Source of the DNA: Cypionkella sp.
GTDB taxonomy: Bacteria > Pseudomonadota > Alphaproteobacteria > Rhodobacterales > Rhodobacteraceae
Assembly (NCBI RefSeq): GCF_030652235.1
Contig: NZ_JAUSBA010000031.1
Location: 1-64,000, forward strand
Length of the DNA: 64,000 nt
Direction: 5' to 3'
Positions 32,372-41,974 of this stretch are shown one piece after another. How positions within the stretch are numbered: the first letter of the stretch is position 1; each line of letters begins with the position of its first letter. Both the position numbers and the translations under genes were made by a program. Below the pieces are notes generated by a model. The model worked only from the letters and a program-made list of their open reading frames with translations. It made no database searches and was not told where the DNA came from.

Positions 32372-33781
32372 TCAGGTGCCGCAATAGGTGACATAGCGCC
32401 CGAACCCCGTCGGTGCGGGCAAGGTGAACGCCTCGCGCCCTGTTTCCGCCGCAAACGGATCGCGCACCTGCGCCAAAAGCGCGTGAAACGGGGCCAGATC
32501 GCCCAAAGTCGCCGCCTCCAGCGCAGCCTCAACCAGATGATTGCGTGGAATAACCGCCGGGTTCACCGCCAACAGCGCAGCACTTGCATCCGGCCGCAGA
32601 CGCGCCCGCCACCGCGGCAGCCAAGCTTTCAGCGCCGAGGCATCCTCGCACAATGCCAGCAACGCGGCCTCATCCTCCACCGCCCCCGCCAGCCGCCGGA
32701 ACGCCAGCGTCCAGTCAACACCTTGGATCGCCAGCAGAAAATCATCCGCCAGCGCGCCATCCCCGGCATCGTCCCCCAGCAAGCCCAGCTTGGCCCGCAT
32801 CACGACGACCCATTCGGCGCGAAAAATCTCCGCAATCCTCTCCAGCCGCGCATTTGCCAGATCGACCGCGCGCTCTGCATCTGCATCGAAGAACGGCAGC
32901 AAGCATTCCGCCAACCGCGCCAAATTCCAGCCCAGAATCAGCGGCTGATTGGCATAGGCATAGCGGCCCTGCCGATCAATCGAGGAAAACACCGTCCCCG
33001 GCGCATAAGCCTCCATGAACGCGCACGGCCCATAGTCAATCGTCTCGCCCGACAGCGTCATATTGTCGGTGTTCATCACGCCATGGATAAAGCCCACCCC
33101 CATCCATTGCGCGATCAACCGCGCCTGAGCCGCCACCACCGCGTCAAACAACCCCAGCGCGCCGTCCACACCCGGATAATGCCGCGCAATGGTATAATCC
33201 AACAAAGCCCGCAGCTTATCCACCTCGCCGCGCGCATGGAAAAACTGAAACGTACCAACCCGAATATGGCTGGCGGCCACCCGCGCCACCACCGCCCCCG
33301 GCAACGGCCCGGCCTCACGCAGCACAGACTCGCCCGTCGCCACCACCGCCAAAGACCGAGTCGTGGGGATGCCCAAACCCGCCATCGCCTCGGAAATCAG
33401 ATATTCGCGCAGCATCGGCCCCAAAGCCGCCTTACCATCGCCACCACGCGAAAACGGTGTCCTCCCTGAGCCTTTCAGCTGCAAATCCCAGCGCCGCCCG
33501 TCTGGCGCCAAAAACTCGCCCAGCAGATGTGCCCGCCCATCGCCCAAACTCGGTGAAAACCCGCCAAACTGATGCCCAGCATAAGCCAAAGCCGCAGGTT
33601 CGGCCCCATCGGGCACCACAGCCCCCGAAAACCACCCCGCCGGCTCGTCAATCTCCAGCCCCAATTCCGCAGCAAAAGCTTCATTCAGCACCACCAGCGC
33701 GGGCGCAGGCGCCACATCCGGCACGTGCCGCAAATATGTTCCGGGCAGGTCGCGCAAATAGGAATTGTCAAACTGGATCAT
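32372..33781 (-). CDS. selO: SelO family protein adenylyltransferase (YdiU/UPF0061)
   Basis: This 470-residue pseudokinase family protein attaches AMP to proteins. Landmarks are FDNSYLRDLPGTYL at the N-terminus, YAGHQFGGFSPSLGDGRAHLLGE, DLQLKGSGRTPFSRGGDGKA, GFIHGVMNTDNMTLSGETIDYGPCAFM with the metal-binding Asn/Asp, and a C-terminal VTYCGT with the conserved Cys. I use the ATG at 33781, which has AGGAGCCCC upstream and gives the family start; the frame is open 29 codons further. Confidence 0.93.
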   Translation of the reverse strand: MIQFDNSYLRDLPGTYLRHVPDVAPAPALVVLNEAFAAELGLEIDEPAGWFSGAVVPDGAEPAALAYAGHQFGGFSPSLGDGRAHLLGEFLAPDGRRWDLQLKGSGRTPFSRGGDGKAALGPMLREYLISEAMAGLGIPTTRSLAVVATGESVLREAGPLPGAVVARVAASHIRVGTFQFFHARGEVDKLRALLDYTIARHYPGVDGALGLFDAVVAAQARLIAQWMGVGFIHGVMNTDNMTLSGETIDYGPCAFMEAYAPGTVFSSIDRQGRYAYANQPLILGWNLARLAECLLPFFDADAERAVDLANARLERIAEIFRAEWVVVMRAKLGLLGDDAGDGALADDFLLAIQGVDWTLAFRRLAGAVEDEAALLALCEDASALKAWLPRWRARLRPDASAALLAVNPAVIPRNHLVEAALEAATLGDLAPFHALLAQVRDPFAAETGREAFTLPAPTGFGRYVTYCGT

Positions 33782-33901
33782 CGCGGGGCTCCTTTGCCAC
33801 AGATATGGCCTGCCCGCCCCGCTCGGACAAGGCAACACAGCAAATGCTCTGCGCGCTGTTCGCATCACAATGTTAAGATCACATTGGCGATATTGGGAAA
33901 T

Positions 33902-33978
<77 letters not shown>

Positions 33979-34075
33979 ACTGAAAGTGTCATAACCCGCT
34001 TCATCGGGATTGAAAAGTCGCTAAAGCACTTCTTGCCCCGACAAAGTCATTTGATTTTCAAATCAGCGAAACGGC

Positions 34076-34552
34076 TCACTCGTCCGAACAACGCCATGCG
34101 GCGACCGATTGATCCAAAGCCGCACTGCGCATGACCACCCCCGGTGCAATCCCCATCCGCTTGGCCAAGCCTGCGTTGATTTCCAGCACCACGGCAACAC
34201 CCGCGCCGCCATCAATCGGCGTCTCATCCTGCGGCACCGCATTGCTATGCACCGAAGTCACCAGACCCGTGGCATCGGCGAACACCATATCCAACGGCAA
34301 CAGGGTGTCTTTCATCCAGAAATAAGCGTGTTTGGGTTGATCATAGATAAACAACATCCCCGCCGAAGCGGGCATATGGTCACGAAACATCAGACCCTTG
34401 CTACGCTCGGCCTCAGAATCGGCAATTTCCACCGAAAACCGCTGCACACCCGAGGGCCCGCGCAACTCAACCGTATCTGGCGCGCAAGCCGCATGGGCCG
34501 CACCGCCAAACACCAAAGCCAACATGATCAGAGATGAACCGCCGCTTCCCAT
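34076..34552 (-). CDS. DUF192 family exported protein
   Basis: This 158-residue protein has an N-terminal signal-like hydrophobic stretch (SSLIMLALVFGGAAHA) and a DUF192 domain: RSKGLMFRDHMPASAGMLFIYDQPKHAYFWMKDTLLPLDMVF and VLEINAGLAKRMGI. The function of the family is not known. The gene starts inside the 3' end of the cold-shock gene (25-base overlap), so the two are read together. Confidence 0.88.
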   Translation of the reverse strand: MGSGGSSLIMLALVFGGAAHAACAPDTVELRGPSGVQRFSVEIADSEAERSKGLMFRDHMPASAGMLFIYDQPKHAYFWMKDTLLPLDMVFADATGLVTSVHSNAVPQDETPIDGGAGVAVVLEINAGLAKRMGIAPGVVMRSAALDQSVAAWRCSDE

Positions 34553-35055
34553 GACAACACCTGTACCGCCATACGCCCACGTTTGCCGTCAACGATGCGC
34601 AGGCACACCGCCTCGCCCGCTGAAAGATCAGCAAAACCGGAATGACGCAATACTTCGACATGCACAAAGACATCTTCATTGCGGCCAAACACATTGGCAA
34701 AGCCAAAGCCCTTGCCCTTGTCGAACCACTTCACCCGGGCCGGTTCAATCGGCAGGATCGCGATTTCTTCCGGGGTTGTATGCTCGGCATCTTCCCCCAA
34801 AGGAAACACCGATCCGGCCGGAGGTTCGATTTTCACGACCTCCATCGCCTGCACACCCCGTTGGGTTTGTTGCACTTTTACCGTGATCCCGGCGCCATCA
34901 GCGACCGAGCTTTGCCCATAATTCCGCAGCACATTGGCGTGCAGCAGTATATCCCCAGAGTATCCCTCTGCGACTATAAAGCCAAAACCCTTAGCTGGAT
35001 CGAACCACTTCACGAGGCCGTGCAGAATTTGCACGTCCATTTCTTCATCATTCAT
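34528..35055 (-). CDS. Protein with two cold-shock domains
   Basis: This 175-residue protein has two OB-fold cold-shock domains: residues 10-75 (GLVKWFDPAKGFGFIVAEG, DILLHANVL) and 107-170 (ARVKWFDKGKGFGFANVFGR, EDVFVHVEVLRHSGF). Each has the RNA-binding KGFGF and VFVH-type motifs. Double-domain CSPs of this kind are common in alphaproteobacteria. It binds single-stranded RNA or DNA. A strong hairpin lies in the region upstream of its start. Confidence 0.9.
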   Translation of the reverse strand: MNDEEMDVQILHGLVKWFDPAKGFGFIVAEGYSGDILLHANVLRNYGQSSVADGAGITVKVQQTQRGVQAMEVVKIEPPAGSVFPLGEDAEHTTPEEIAILPIEPARVKWFDKGKGFGFANVFGRNEDVFVHVEVLRHSGFADLSAGEAVCLRIVDGKRGRMAVQVLSWEAAVHL

Positions 35056-35104
35056 CGAAGGCTGTTTCCCCAGATAGAGCCCCTTAAGCCCTAGTCATGC
35101 GGTC

Positions 35105-35130
35105 ATATCCCTTGCCGTTGCAAGGGATAT
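35105..35130. repeat. Perfect 11-bp inverted repeat upstream of the cold-shock gene
   Basis: ATATCCCTTGC, loop CGTT, GCAAGGGATAT forms an 11-bp hairpin 50 bases before the cold-shock gene start. On the + strand it is followed by CTTTTC, so it could stop + strand transcripts; on the minus strand it would lie in the leader of the cold-shock mRNA or after pdxH. Confidence 0.6.
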
Positions 35131-35173
35131 CTTTTCAGCATTTCCGCACAGATCATTTCACGCTTCGTGAAAA

Positions 35174-35776
35174 TTACGGGTTAAGTCGCAAAATTTCCCA
35201 AGGCTTATCAATAGCTTGTCGCGACCATCGAAAACGATCATGCAACCTAAAGTTGCCATCCGCCCAGAACTCCATCTCTAAAGGAACAATGCGGAAGCCG
35301 CCCCAGAACGGCGGGCGTGTGGGATTTGCCCCCTTCGAGGCGGTGACTTTTGCCACCTCTGCCATCAAATTAAGCCGGGATGACAGCGGCTGCGATTGAT
35401 CCGACGCCCAAGCCCCCAACCGCGACTTCAAACTGCGGCTCGCGTAGTAGTCATCGGCGGGCTTGCCCTCCTCGCGGCTGACCAAACCGCGCACCCGGAT
35501 CTGACGGCGCAGAGATTTCCAATGCAGCACAAAGGCCGCTTTGCCCGAAGCATCCAACTCGCGCCCTTTGGCCGAGCCGTAGTTGGTGTAGAACACGAAA
35601 GCCGCAGGTTCGATATCCTTCAGCAAAACCATCCGCACATTCGGCAGCCCCTCTGGGTCCACCGTCGCCAGCGCGATCGCGTTGGGATCGTTCGGCTCAG
35701 AGGCTTCCGCCGTCGTCATCCAAAGTTTCGCGATGGCAAACGGGTCATCGCCCGCAAAAATTCCGCTTCTGTCCAT
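35174..35776 (-). CDS. pdxH: Pyridoxamine 5'-phosphate oxidase
   Basis: This 200-residue FMN enzyme makes pyridoxal 5'-phosphate, the last step of vitamin B6 synthesis and salvage. Visible motifs are [55 protein letters not shown] for FMN binding, [11 protein letters not shown], and the end [11 protein letters not shown] with the substrate-binding residues. AAGGAAAG precedes the ATG. Confidence 0.95.
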   Translation of the reverse strand: MDRSGIFAGDDPFAIAKLWMTTAEASEPNDPNAIALATVDPEGLPNVRMVLLKDIEPAAFVFYTNYGSAKGRELDASGKAAFVLHWKSLRRQIRVRGLVSREEGKPADDYYASRSLKSRLGAWASDQSQPLSSRLNLMAEVAKVTASKGANPTRPPFWGGFRIVPLEMEFWADGNFRLHDRFRWSRQAIDKPWEILRLNP

Positions 35777-35897
35777 GATCTTTCCTTCCGAGGCCCAAAA
35801 CTTTGGCCCAAACTTCGGCCAAACGCTTACTCTTGATGCAGAGCAGCCTTTCGCCTACACAGCTTTTTCAGGAAATAAGGTGGACGGGGAAGACCGA

Positions 35898-36734
35898 ATG
35901 TCAACTGGACTCGTGACGGGGCCGCTTATGGCGGGCAAACGTGGGCTGATCATGGGGCTGGCCAATGACAAATCCATCGCTTGGGGCATAGCACAAGCCA
36001 TCGCCGCCCAAGGCGCCGAGATTGCTTTTTCCTATCAGGGCGAGGCGCTGAAAAAGCGCGTCGAACCCCTCGCCGCCTCGATCGGCATGAACACTTTCGT
36101 GGAATGTGACGTGGCGGATGAGGCCTCAATCGACGCTCTGTTCGCCCATCTGGCCGAAATGTGGGGCAAGATTGATTTTGTGGTCCACGCCATCGGCTTT
36201 TCCGACAAGGCCGAACTGCGCGGCCGCTATGTTGACACCAGCCGCGCTAACTTCCTGATGACGATGGATATTTCTGTTTATTCCTTCACCGCCGTCTGCC
36301 AGCGCGCAAGCGCTATGATGAACCAAGGCGGGTCTCTGCTGACGCTAACCTACTATGGCGCTGAAAAAGTCATGCCGCATTACAACGTGATGGGCATCGC
36401 CAAAGCGGGCCTAGAGGCAAGCGTCAAATACCTCGCCGAAGACCTTGGCAAAGACGGCATCCGGGTCAATGCGATCTCGGCAGGCCCGATCAAGACCTTG
36501 GCTGCCTCTGGCATCGGTGATTTCCGTTACATCATGAAGTGGAACGAACTCAACAGCCCGCTGCGGCGCAATGTCACGCAAGAGGAAGTCGGCAAGGCGG
36601 CACTTTACCTGCTGTCCGATCTCGGCTCGGGCACCACTGGCGAGAACCTGCATGTCGATGCGGGCTATCATGTCGTCGGCATGAAAGCCGTTGATGCGCC
36701 GGATATTGATGTGGTCACCGGCCGTAAGGACTAA
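35898..36734 (+). CDS. fabI: Enoyl-[acyl-carrier-protein] reductase (NADH)
   Basis: This 278-residue enzyme performs the last reduction of each fatty acid elongation cycle. It has the FabI-type NADH loop GLANDKSIAWG, the catalytic Tyr162-x6-Lys169 (HYNVMGIAKAGLEASVKYLA) and AISAGPIKTLAASGIGDF. I use the ATG at 35898 with GGGGAAGA upstream; the open frame extends much further left with no homologous sequence. It is divergent from pdxH. Confidence 0.95.
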   Translation: MSTGLVTGPLMAGKRGLIMGLANDKSIAWGIAQAIAAQGAEIAFSYQGEALKKRVEPLAASIGMNTFVECDVADEASIDALFAHLAEMWGKIDFVVHAIGFSDKAELRGRYVDTSRANFLMTMDISVYSFTAVCQRASAMMNQGGSLLTLTYYGAEKVMPHYNVMGIAKAGLEASVKYLAEDLGKDGIRVNAISAGPIKTLAASGIGDFRYIMKWNELNSPLRRNVTQEEVGKAALYLLSDLGSGTTGENLHVDAGYHVVGMKAVDAPDIDVVTGRKD

Positions 36735-36759
36735 TTTCCCCACATAAGGTAGCCGCCAG

Positions 36760-37374
36760 ATGACCCTCACCGCCTTCCTCGCCGTCGCCTTCCTGCATCT
36801 GATGGTCGCGATCAGCCCCGGCCCTGCCGTGCTGATGTCGGCGCGCACCGGTGTGATCGAGGGCCTGCGCACCGGGTTTTTCTTAGCCTGCGGCATCGGT
36901 ATCGGCGGCGTGGTCTGGGCGTTGGCGGCGCTGTTCGGCCTGAACCTGGTATTTCAGGCCGCCCCTGCCCTGCTCTACGCGCTGAAAATCGTGGGCGGGC
37001 TCTATCTGATCTACATGGCTTGGGGCATGTGGAAATCCGCCGATCAGCCGCTGGACATGACAGAGACCACGCGCCCGCCGCGCACCGCTTGGTCGGCGTT
37101 CCGCCTTGGCCTGATCACGCAGCTTGCTAACCCAAAGCCTGCCGTTCTGTTCTCGGCGATCTTCGTAGGCACCGTGCCGCCGCATACCCCAGCTTGGGTC
37201 TACGCCGCCCTGCTGCTGGTGGTGTTCCTGAATGAAACGATCTGGAACACCGTCGTCGCCCGCATCTTCTCGTTCCACCGCTCAAAGGCCGCCTATATCA
37301 GCCTGAAATCCATCATCGACAGGTGCTTTGGTGGTATGCTTGCCATTCTCGGCCTCAAGATCGCCGCCACCTGA
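36760..37374 (+). CDS. LysE/RhtB family amino acid exporter
   Basis: This 204-residue inner membrane protein with about six hydrophobic helices starts with [31 protein letters not shown], the ISPGP motif typical of LysE/RhtB exporters, and has [19 protein letters not shown]. It likely exports an amino acid or similar metabolite; the substrate cannot be read from the sequence. Confidence 0.9.
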   Translation: MTLTAFLAVAFLHLMVAISPGPAVLMSARTGVIEGLRTGFFLACGIGIGGVVWALAALFGLNLVFQAAPALLYALKIVGGLYLIYMAWGMWKSADQPLDMTETTRPPRTAWSAFRLGLITQLANPKPAVLFSAIFVGTVPPHTPAWVYAALLLVVFLNETIWNTVVARIFSFHRSKAAYISLKSIIDRCFGGMLAILGLKIAAT

Positions 37375-37385
37375 AAGGGCCCGCT

Positions 37386-37892
37386 ATGAACGACCGCTTG
37401 CCACACGAAAAAGGCTTTCACGTCAGCTGGGATCAGATGCACCGCGACAGCCGGGCGCTGGCGTGGCGGCTGGATGGCAAGGGGCCGGACAACGGGCTGT
37501 GGAAAGCCGTGGTCGGCATCACCCGGGGTGGCTTGGTTCCGGCGATGATCGTCGCGCGCGAACTCGACATCCGCCGCGTCGATACCATTTCAATCAAAAG
37601 CTACAACCACCAGACGCAAGGTGCTGTGCCGCAGGTGATCAAAGCCCCGCAAGCCGATCTGATGGGCGACGGCACCGGGATTCTGATCGTCGATGATTTG
37701 GTGGACAGTGGCAAAACGCTGGAAGTGGTGCGCAAATTGTATCCAAACGCGCATTTCGCCACCGTCTATGCCAAACCTTCCGGCAAGCCGCAGGTCGACA
37801 GCTATATCACCGAGGTTAGCCAAGACACTTGGATCTTCTTTCCCTGGGATATGGCGCTGCAATACGTGCAACCCTTCCGCGGCGCAGACTGA
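37386..37892 (+). CDS. gpt: Xanthine phosphoribosyltransferase
   Basis: This 168-residue type I phosphoribosyltransferase salvages xanthine or guanine using PRPP. The PRPP-binding loop [22 protein letters not shown] and the N-terminal [21 protein letters not shown] are clear, as is the late DTWIFFPWD seen in Gpt. ATG at 37386, 11 bases after the exporter stop. Confidence 0.92.
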   Translation: MNDRLPHEKGFHVSWDQMHRDSRALAWRLDGKGPDNGLWKAVVGITRGGLVPAMIVARELDIRRVDTISIKSYNHQTQGAVPQVIKAPQADLMGDGTGILIVDDLVDSGKTLEVVRKLYPNAHFATVYAKPSGKPQVDSYITEVSQDTWIFFPWDMALQYVQPFRGAD

Positions 37893-38070
37893 CCCCCACC
37901 CAGATAACGGCTGCGTGGGCCTGACGTAACAGGGCTTGCAACCGCGCGGCTATCTGCGCCATATCCGCGTGCCCAACCTCTGGGCAACGGAAAGGCCGCC
38001 TCATGCTCGTCTGCCCCTGCCCCGTGCGCGCCGCCTTGATACACTTCCGGCAAACCCAGGGCGTCTAAGC

Positions 38071-38580
38071 ATGAAAGCCACCGCCCGCCTCAGCAAAGCC
38101 CGCGTGCTGCATTGGCTGTTCGAGACCAGCCTTGCAATCAAGGGCCTGCTGTGTTCCGCCGAGTTTCTGGCGGGCCTCGGGCTGCTTTTGACCCCACATG
38201 CCCCGGCGGCGCGTTTGCTGTATTGGCTGACGCATTTTCAGATCGCCGAGCAGCCCACAGACACCCTCGCCGCTTGGACCCAGCGCGCGATGGAGGGCTT
38301 TCCGGTTGCCACCCAAGACTTCTATGGCTGGTATCTGCTGCTGCATGGCGGGCTAAAAGTGGCGATGGTGCTGATGCTCTGGGCGCGCATCCTGTGGGCT
38401 TATCCGGCGGCGATGGCGGTGCTGTCGGGTTTCGTGATTTACCAACTGTTTGAGTTTCAGCACTCCGGCTCGCCGTTCCTGTTGATGCTGGCGTTCTTCG
38501 ATCTGATGATGATCGCGCTGGTCTGGCAGGAATACAAAGCCCTGAAAGTCAGGCGCAGCGCCAATGCCGCCGCGCTCTAA
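38071..38580 (+). CDS. DUF2127 family membrane protein
   Basis: This 169-residue membrane protein has about four hydrophobic helices. Typical parts are ARVLHWLFETSLAIKGLLCSAEFLAG at the start and FYGWYLLLHGGLKVAMVLMLW, IYQLFEFQHSGSPFLLMLAFFDL further on. The family has no known function. A 178-base gap without a recognisable gene lies before it. Confidence 0.8.
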   Translation: MKATARLSKARVLHWLFETSLAIKGLLCSAEFLAGLGLLLTPHAPAARLLYWLTHFQIAEQPTDTLAAWTQRAMEGFPVATQDFYGWYLLLHGGLKVAMVLMLWARILWAYPAAMAVLSGFVIYQLFEFQHSGSPFLLMLAFFDLMMIALVWQEYKALKVRRSANAAAL

Positions 38581-38598
38581 GACCTGCCCCTATAACCA

Positions 38599-38673
38599 CG
38601 CAGCCCCGGCCTTAAGCCACGGCCTCCTGCCCTTCGACAACCGCTGAGGCCCCGGCTCAAGGCCGGGGCTGCG
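38599..38673. repeat. 15-bp inverted repeat in the 38581-38793 gap
   Basis: CGCAGCCCCGGCCTT (38599-38613) pairs perfectly with AAGGCCGGGGCTGCG (38659-38673) across a 45-base loop; a smaller nested pair GCCCCGG/CCGGGGC lies near its right arm. It looks like a mobile-type intergenic palindrome and could also end transcription of the DUF2127 gene. Confidence 0.65.
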
Positions 38674-38793
38674 CCGGGACAAGAGACAGTGCCGCGCGAA
38701 CGCTTCGCGCTTGAACTCAGGCCCGCATCCGTCAACACTGCGGCGCAAAGCAACGATGCCCGCCGAAGCGGGGCCGGCAAGGAGGCACCCAAG

Positions 38794-39972
38794 ATGATCC
38801 ACCCCCTCAACCCAGCCATGGCTGCCACCGATCCGCCCCCGGTGATGGAGGCGCGGCGCTGGTTGCAAGGGGTGACCTTCCCGCCCGAGCGCCCGCTGAT
38901 CAACATCAGCCAAGCCGCCCCCGTCGAAAGCCCGCCGCTTGGTCTGCGCCAGGCGCTGGCAGATGCCGCGCTGAACAACCCCGATGCCCATCTCTATGGC
39001 CCGGTACTGGGCCTGCCCGCCCTGCGCGCCGAGGTCGCCAAACAATGGTCGCAGGCTTACGGCGGCACTGTGCTGGAAAGCCAAACCGCGATCACTCAAG
39101 GCTGCAACCAAGCCTTCTGCGCCGTGATGTCCACCCTGGCAGGCGCGGGCGATGAAGTGATTTTGCCGACGCCGTGGTATTTCAACCATAAAATGTGGCT
39201 GGATATGCAAGGGGTTAAGACCGTGCCGCTGTCCGCAGGCCCCGGCCTGATCCCCGAAGCCGAAGCCGCCGCGCGCCTGATCACCGACCGCACCCGCGCA
39301 ATCGTGCTCGTCAGCCCCAACAACCCCGGCGGCGTCGAATATCCGGCGGAAACCCTCACCGCCTTCCGCGACCTTTGCCGCACGCGCGGCCTTGCGCTGA
39401 TTGTCGACGAAACCTATCGCGATTTCGACAGCCGTTCAGGCCGTGCCCATGATCTGTTCACCGACCCAGATTGGCACGATACCCTGATCCAACTTTACAG
39501 CTTTTCCAAAGCCTACCGCCTGACCGGCCACCGCGTCGGGGCCGTCACCGCCTCTGCCGAACGCCTGTTCCAGATCGAGAAATTCCTTGACACCGTCGCC
39601 ATCTGCCCCAGCCAACTTGGCCAGATCGGCGCGCTTTGGGGGATGCAAAACCTTGCCCAGTGGCTCGCAGGCGAACGCGCCGAAATCCTAAGCCGCCGCG
39701 CCGCCATGGTCGCAGGCTTCACCGCCCTGCCCGACTGGAAACTGCTCGGTTGCGGTGCCTATTTCGCCTATGTCGAACACCCCTACCAACTCGCCTCCGA
39801 CGCGCTGTGCAAACGCCTTGTGGCCGAGGCTGGCCTTCTGATGCTCCCCGGCACCATGTTCCAACCCAAGCGCTCCGAAGCAGGCAAACGCCAAATCCGC
39901 ATCGCCTTCGCCAATGTCGACCACGCAGGCATCGCCGAAACCTTCCGACGGCTGGCAGCGTTCAAAGGCTAA
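38794..39972 (+). CDS. Class I/II pyridoxal-phosphate aminotransferase
   Basis: This 392-residue fold-type I aminotransferase has LYGPVLGLPALRAEVA, TQGCNQAFCAV, the substrate/PLP part LVSPNNPGG, DETYRDF and the lysine motif YSFSKAYRLTGHRVGA. The substrate is not clear from sequence alone. AAGGAGG lies 8 bases before the ATG at 38794, which settles the start against the longer frame. Confidence 0.9.
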   Translation: MIHPLNPAMAATDPPPVMEARRWLQGVTFPPERPLINISQAAPVESPPLGLRQALADAALNNPDAHLYGPVLGLPALRAEVAKQWSQAYGGTVLESQTAITQGCNQAFCAVMSTLAGAGDEVILPTPWYFNHKMWLDMQGVKTVPLSAGPGLIPEAEAAARLITDRTRAIVLVSPNNPGGVEYPAETLTAFRDLCRTRGLALIVDETYRDFDSRSGRAHDLFTDPDWHDTLIQLYSFSKAYRLTGHRVGAVTASAERLFQIEKFLDTVAICPSQLGQIGALWGMQNLAQWLAGERAEILSRRAAMVAGFTALPDWKLLGCGAYFAYVEHPYQLASDALCKRLVAEAGLLMLPGTMFQPKRSEAGKRQIRIAFANVDHAGIAETFRRLAAFKG

Positions 39973-40052
39973 TCGCAACCCGCCCCCACTCTTGCCCCCA
40001 TCCCCGCAACCGCTTAGACAAGCGGCCAAACCTTTGTAAGACAGGCAGACCC

Positions 40053-41930
40053 ATGGCCAACGCACCACTTTCCTCTGACGAGACCCCGAAGAAAAAGCGC
40101 AAGGGCGCTTCGGTGATGGTGTGGGTGCTGATGGCCATGCTGATCGGCGGCTTGGGCGGCTTTGGTGTCACAAATTTCGGCGGTGGCACGGCCTCCATCG
40201 GCACCGTCGGCGATCGCAAAATCGACGTCAACGACTATGCCCGCTCGCTGCGCCAAGCCATGGACGGCTTTTCCAAGCAAATCGGCCAACCCGTCACCCT
40301 GCAACAAGCCCAAGCCATCGGCCTTGACCGTCAAGTCCTGCAACAGGTGATGGACCGCGCCGCGTTGGACAATGAAGCAGATCGCGTCGGCCTGTCGGTC
40401 GGCGATGCATCGGTCGCCAGCAAAGTCTCGGCGATCCCCAGCTTTCAGGGCATCAACGGCTTTGACCGCACCACCTACCGCGAGGTTCTGCGCCAGAACA
40501 ACCTGACCGAATCCAGCTTTGAGGCCGGCCTGCGCGCCGACACTGCGCGCCAACTTTTGCAAACCGCGATCTCCAGCGGCCTCGTCCCGCCGCAAATCCT
40601 GACCGACACCATCGCCGCCTGGGCAGGCGAGCAGCGCGGCTTCTCGATGCTGCGCCTCACCGAAAAATCCCTGACCACACCGATTCCGCCGCTGACCGAT
40701 GCCGATTTGCAGGCCTATTACCAAGCCAATATCGCCGCCTACACCCGCCCCGAGGCCAAGCGCATCACCTATGTCGCTTTGCTGCCCGACACCCTTGCCA
40801 AAGCCATGCTCTTGGACGAAGCGGCCCTCAAAGCCACCTACGAAGCGCGGCTTTCCACCTATATCATCCCGGAAAAACGCCTCGTCGAACGCCTCGCTTT
40901 TGCCACCGACGCCGATGCTGCAGCCGCCAAAGCCCGCATCGACGCAGGCATGTCGTTTGACGATCTGGTGAAAGAGCGCAACCTAAGCCTTGAAGATGTC
41001 GACATGGGTGACGTGTCACAAAAGGAACTGGCCGAGGCCGGCGACGCGGTGTTTGCGCTGAAAGACCCCGGCGTCGTCGGCCCGTTCCCGTCCTCGATCG
41101 GCCCGGCTTTGTTCCGGATGAACGCGATTCTCTTGGCGCAAGAAACCAGCTTTGAGCAAGCCAGGCCCGATCTGGCGCTGGAACAGCAACTCGAATCCGC
41201 CCGCAAGGAAATCTCGGGCAAGGTCGAAGCGGTCGATGACGCCCTCGCTGGCGGCGCCAGCCTCGCCGATGTCGCCAAGGAACAAGGCCTGACGCTGGCC
41301 ACCACCGATTATGCTGCCAGTGCCGACGACAACGACGCAATCACCGGCTACAAAGGTTTCCGCGACACCGCCGCCAGCATGGCCGAGGGCGATTTCCCCG
41401 AAGCCATCGTGCTGGATGACGGCGGTCTTGTGGCGATGCAACTCGACAGCATCGTGCCGCCCGCCCCGCTGCCCTTCGACAAGGTCAAAGAAAAAGTAGC
41501 CGCCGCAGCGGCAGCCAACGCCCTTGCCAAAGCGCTGTCGGATGAGGCCACCCGGATCAAATCGGCGGTCGAAGGCGGTGCCAGCCTTGGCGGCTTCGGC
41601 ATCGTCTCGCGCACCACCCAGATTGAGCGTCAAGGTGTAGTGACGGACGCCCCTGCCAGCCTGCTCGAAGCGGTGTTCCAGATGCAGCCGAACGATCTGC
41701 GGGTGATTGAGGCCCCCGGTTTCGCCGCCGTGGTGCAACTCAACAGCATCAGCGCTGCCGCCACCACGGGCGAAGATGCCACCGCCTTGCGCGACGCCAT
41801 CAACGTAAACGCGGGCCGCGCTATTTCCGACGACGTGATGGCGCTGTATACGGCGGCCCTGACCGCCTCTGCCGGGATCACCTTGGACCAAGCCGCGATC
41901 AACGCGGTCCATACCCAGATGAACAACTAA
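40053..41930 (+). CDS. PpiD/SurA_N-type peptidyl-prolyl isomerase-like periplasmic chaperone
   Basis: This 625-residue protein has a short cytoplasmic start, one membrane helix (residues 20-41, VMVWVLMAMLIGGLGGFGV) and a large periplasmic part. IGTVGDRKIDVNDYARSLRQAM is the typical opening of the SurA_N_3 domain of PpiD-like proteins; a parvulin-like region lies in the middle (ERLAFATDADAAAAKARIDAGMSFDDLVKE). It helps outer membrane and exported proteins fold. It is directly before trpE (44-base gap), a conserved neighbour in Rhodobacterales. Confidence 0.88.
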   Translation: MANAPLSSDETPKKKRKGASVMVWVLMAMLIGGLGGFGVTNFGGGTASIGTVGDRKIDVNDYARSLRQAMDGFSKQIGQPVTLQQAQAIGLDRQVLQQVMDRAALDNEADRVGLSVGDASVASKVSAIPSFQGINGFDRTTYREVLRQNNLTESSFEAGLRADTARQLLQTAISSGLVPPQILTDTIAAWAGEQRGFSMLRLTEKSLTTPIPPLTDADLQAYYQANIAAYTRPEAKRITYVALLPDTLAKAMLLDEAALKATYEARLSTYIIPEKRLVERLAFATDADAAAAKARIDAGMSFDDLVKERNLSLEDVDMGDVSQKELAEAGDAVFALKDPGVVGPFPSSIGPALFRMNAILLAQETSFEQARPDLALEQQLESARKEISGKVEAVDDALAGGASLADVAKEQGLTLATTDYAASADDNDAITGYKGFRDTAASMAEGDFPEAIVLDDGGLVAMQLDSIVPPAPLPFDKVKEKVAAAAAANALAKALSDEATRIKSAVEGGASLGGFGIVSRTTQIERQGVVTDAPASLLEAVFQMQPNDLRVIEAPGFAAVVQLNSISAAATTGEDATALRDAINVNAGRAISDDVMALYTAALTASAGITLDQAAINAVHTQMNN

Positions 41931-41974
41931 GCCCAGACCAAACCCAAGACCCGTTCTTAAACCAAGGCCCTGCG

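Noticed and set aside
35105-35135. Intrinsic terminator for a + strand gene
   Set aside because: No + strand gene lies upstream for several kilobases, so it is listed only as an inverted repeat.
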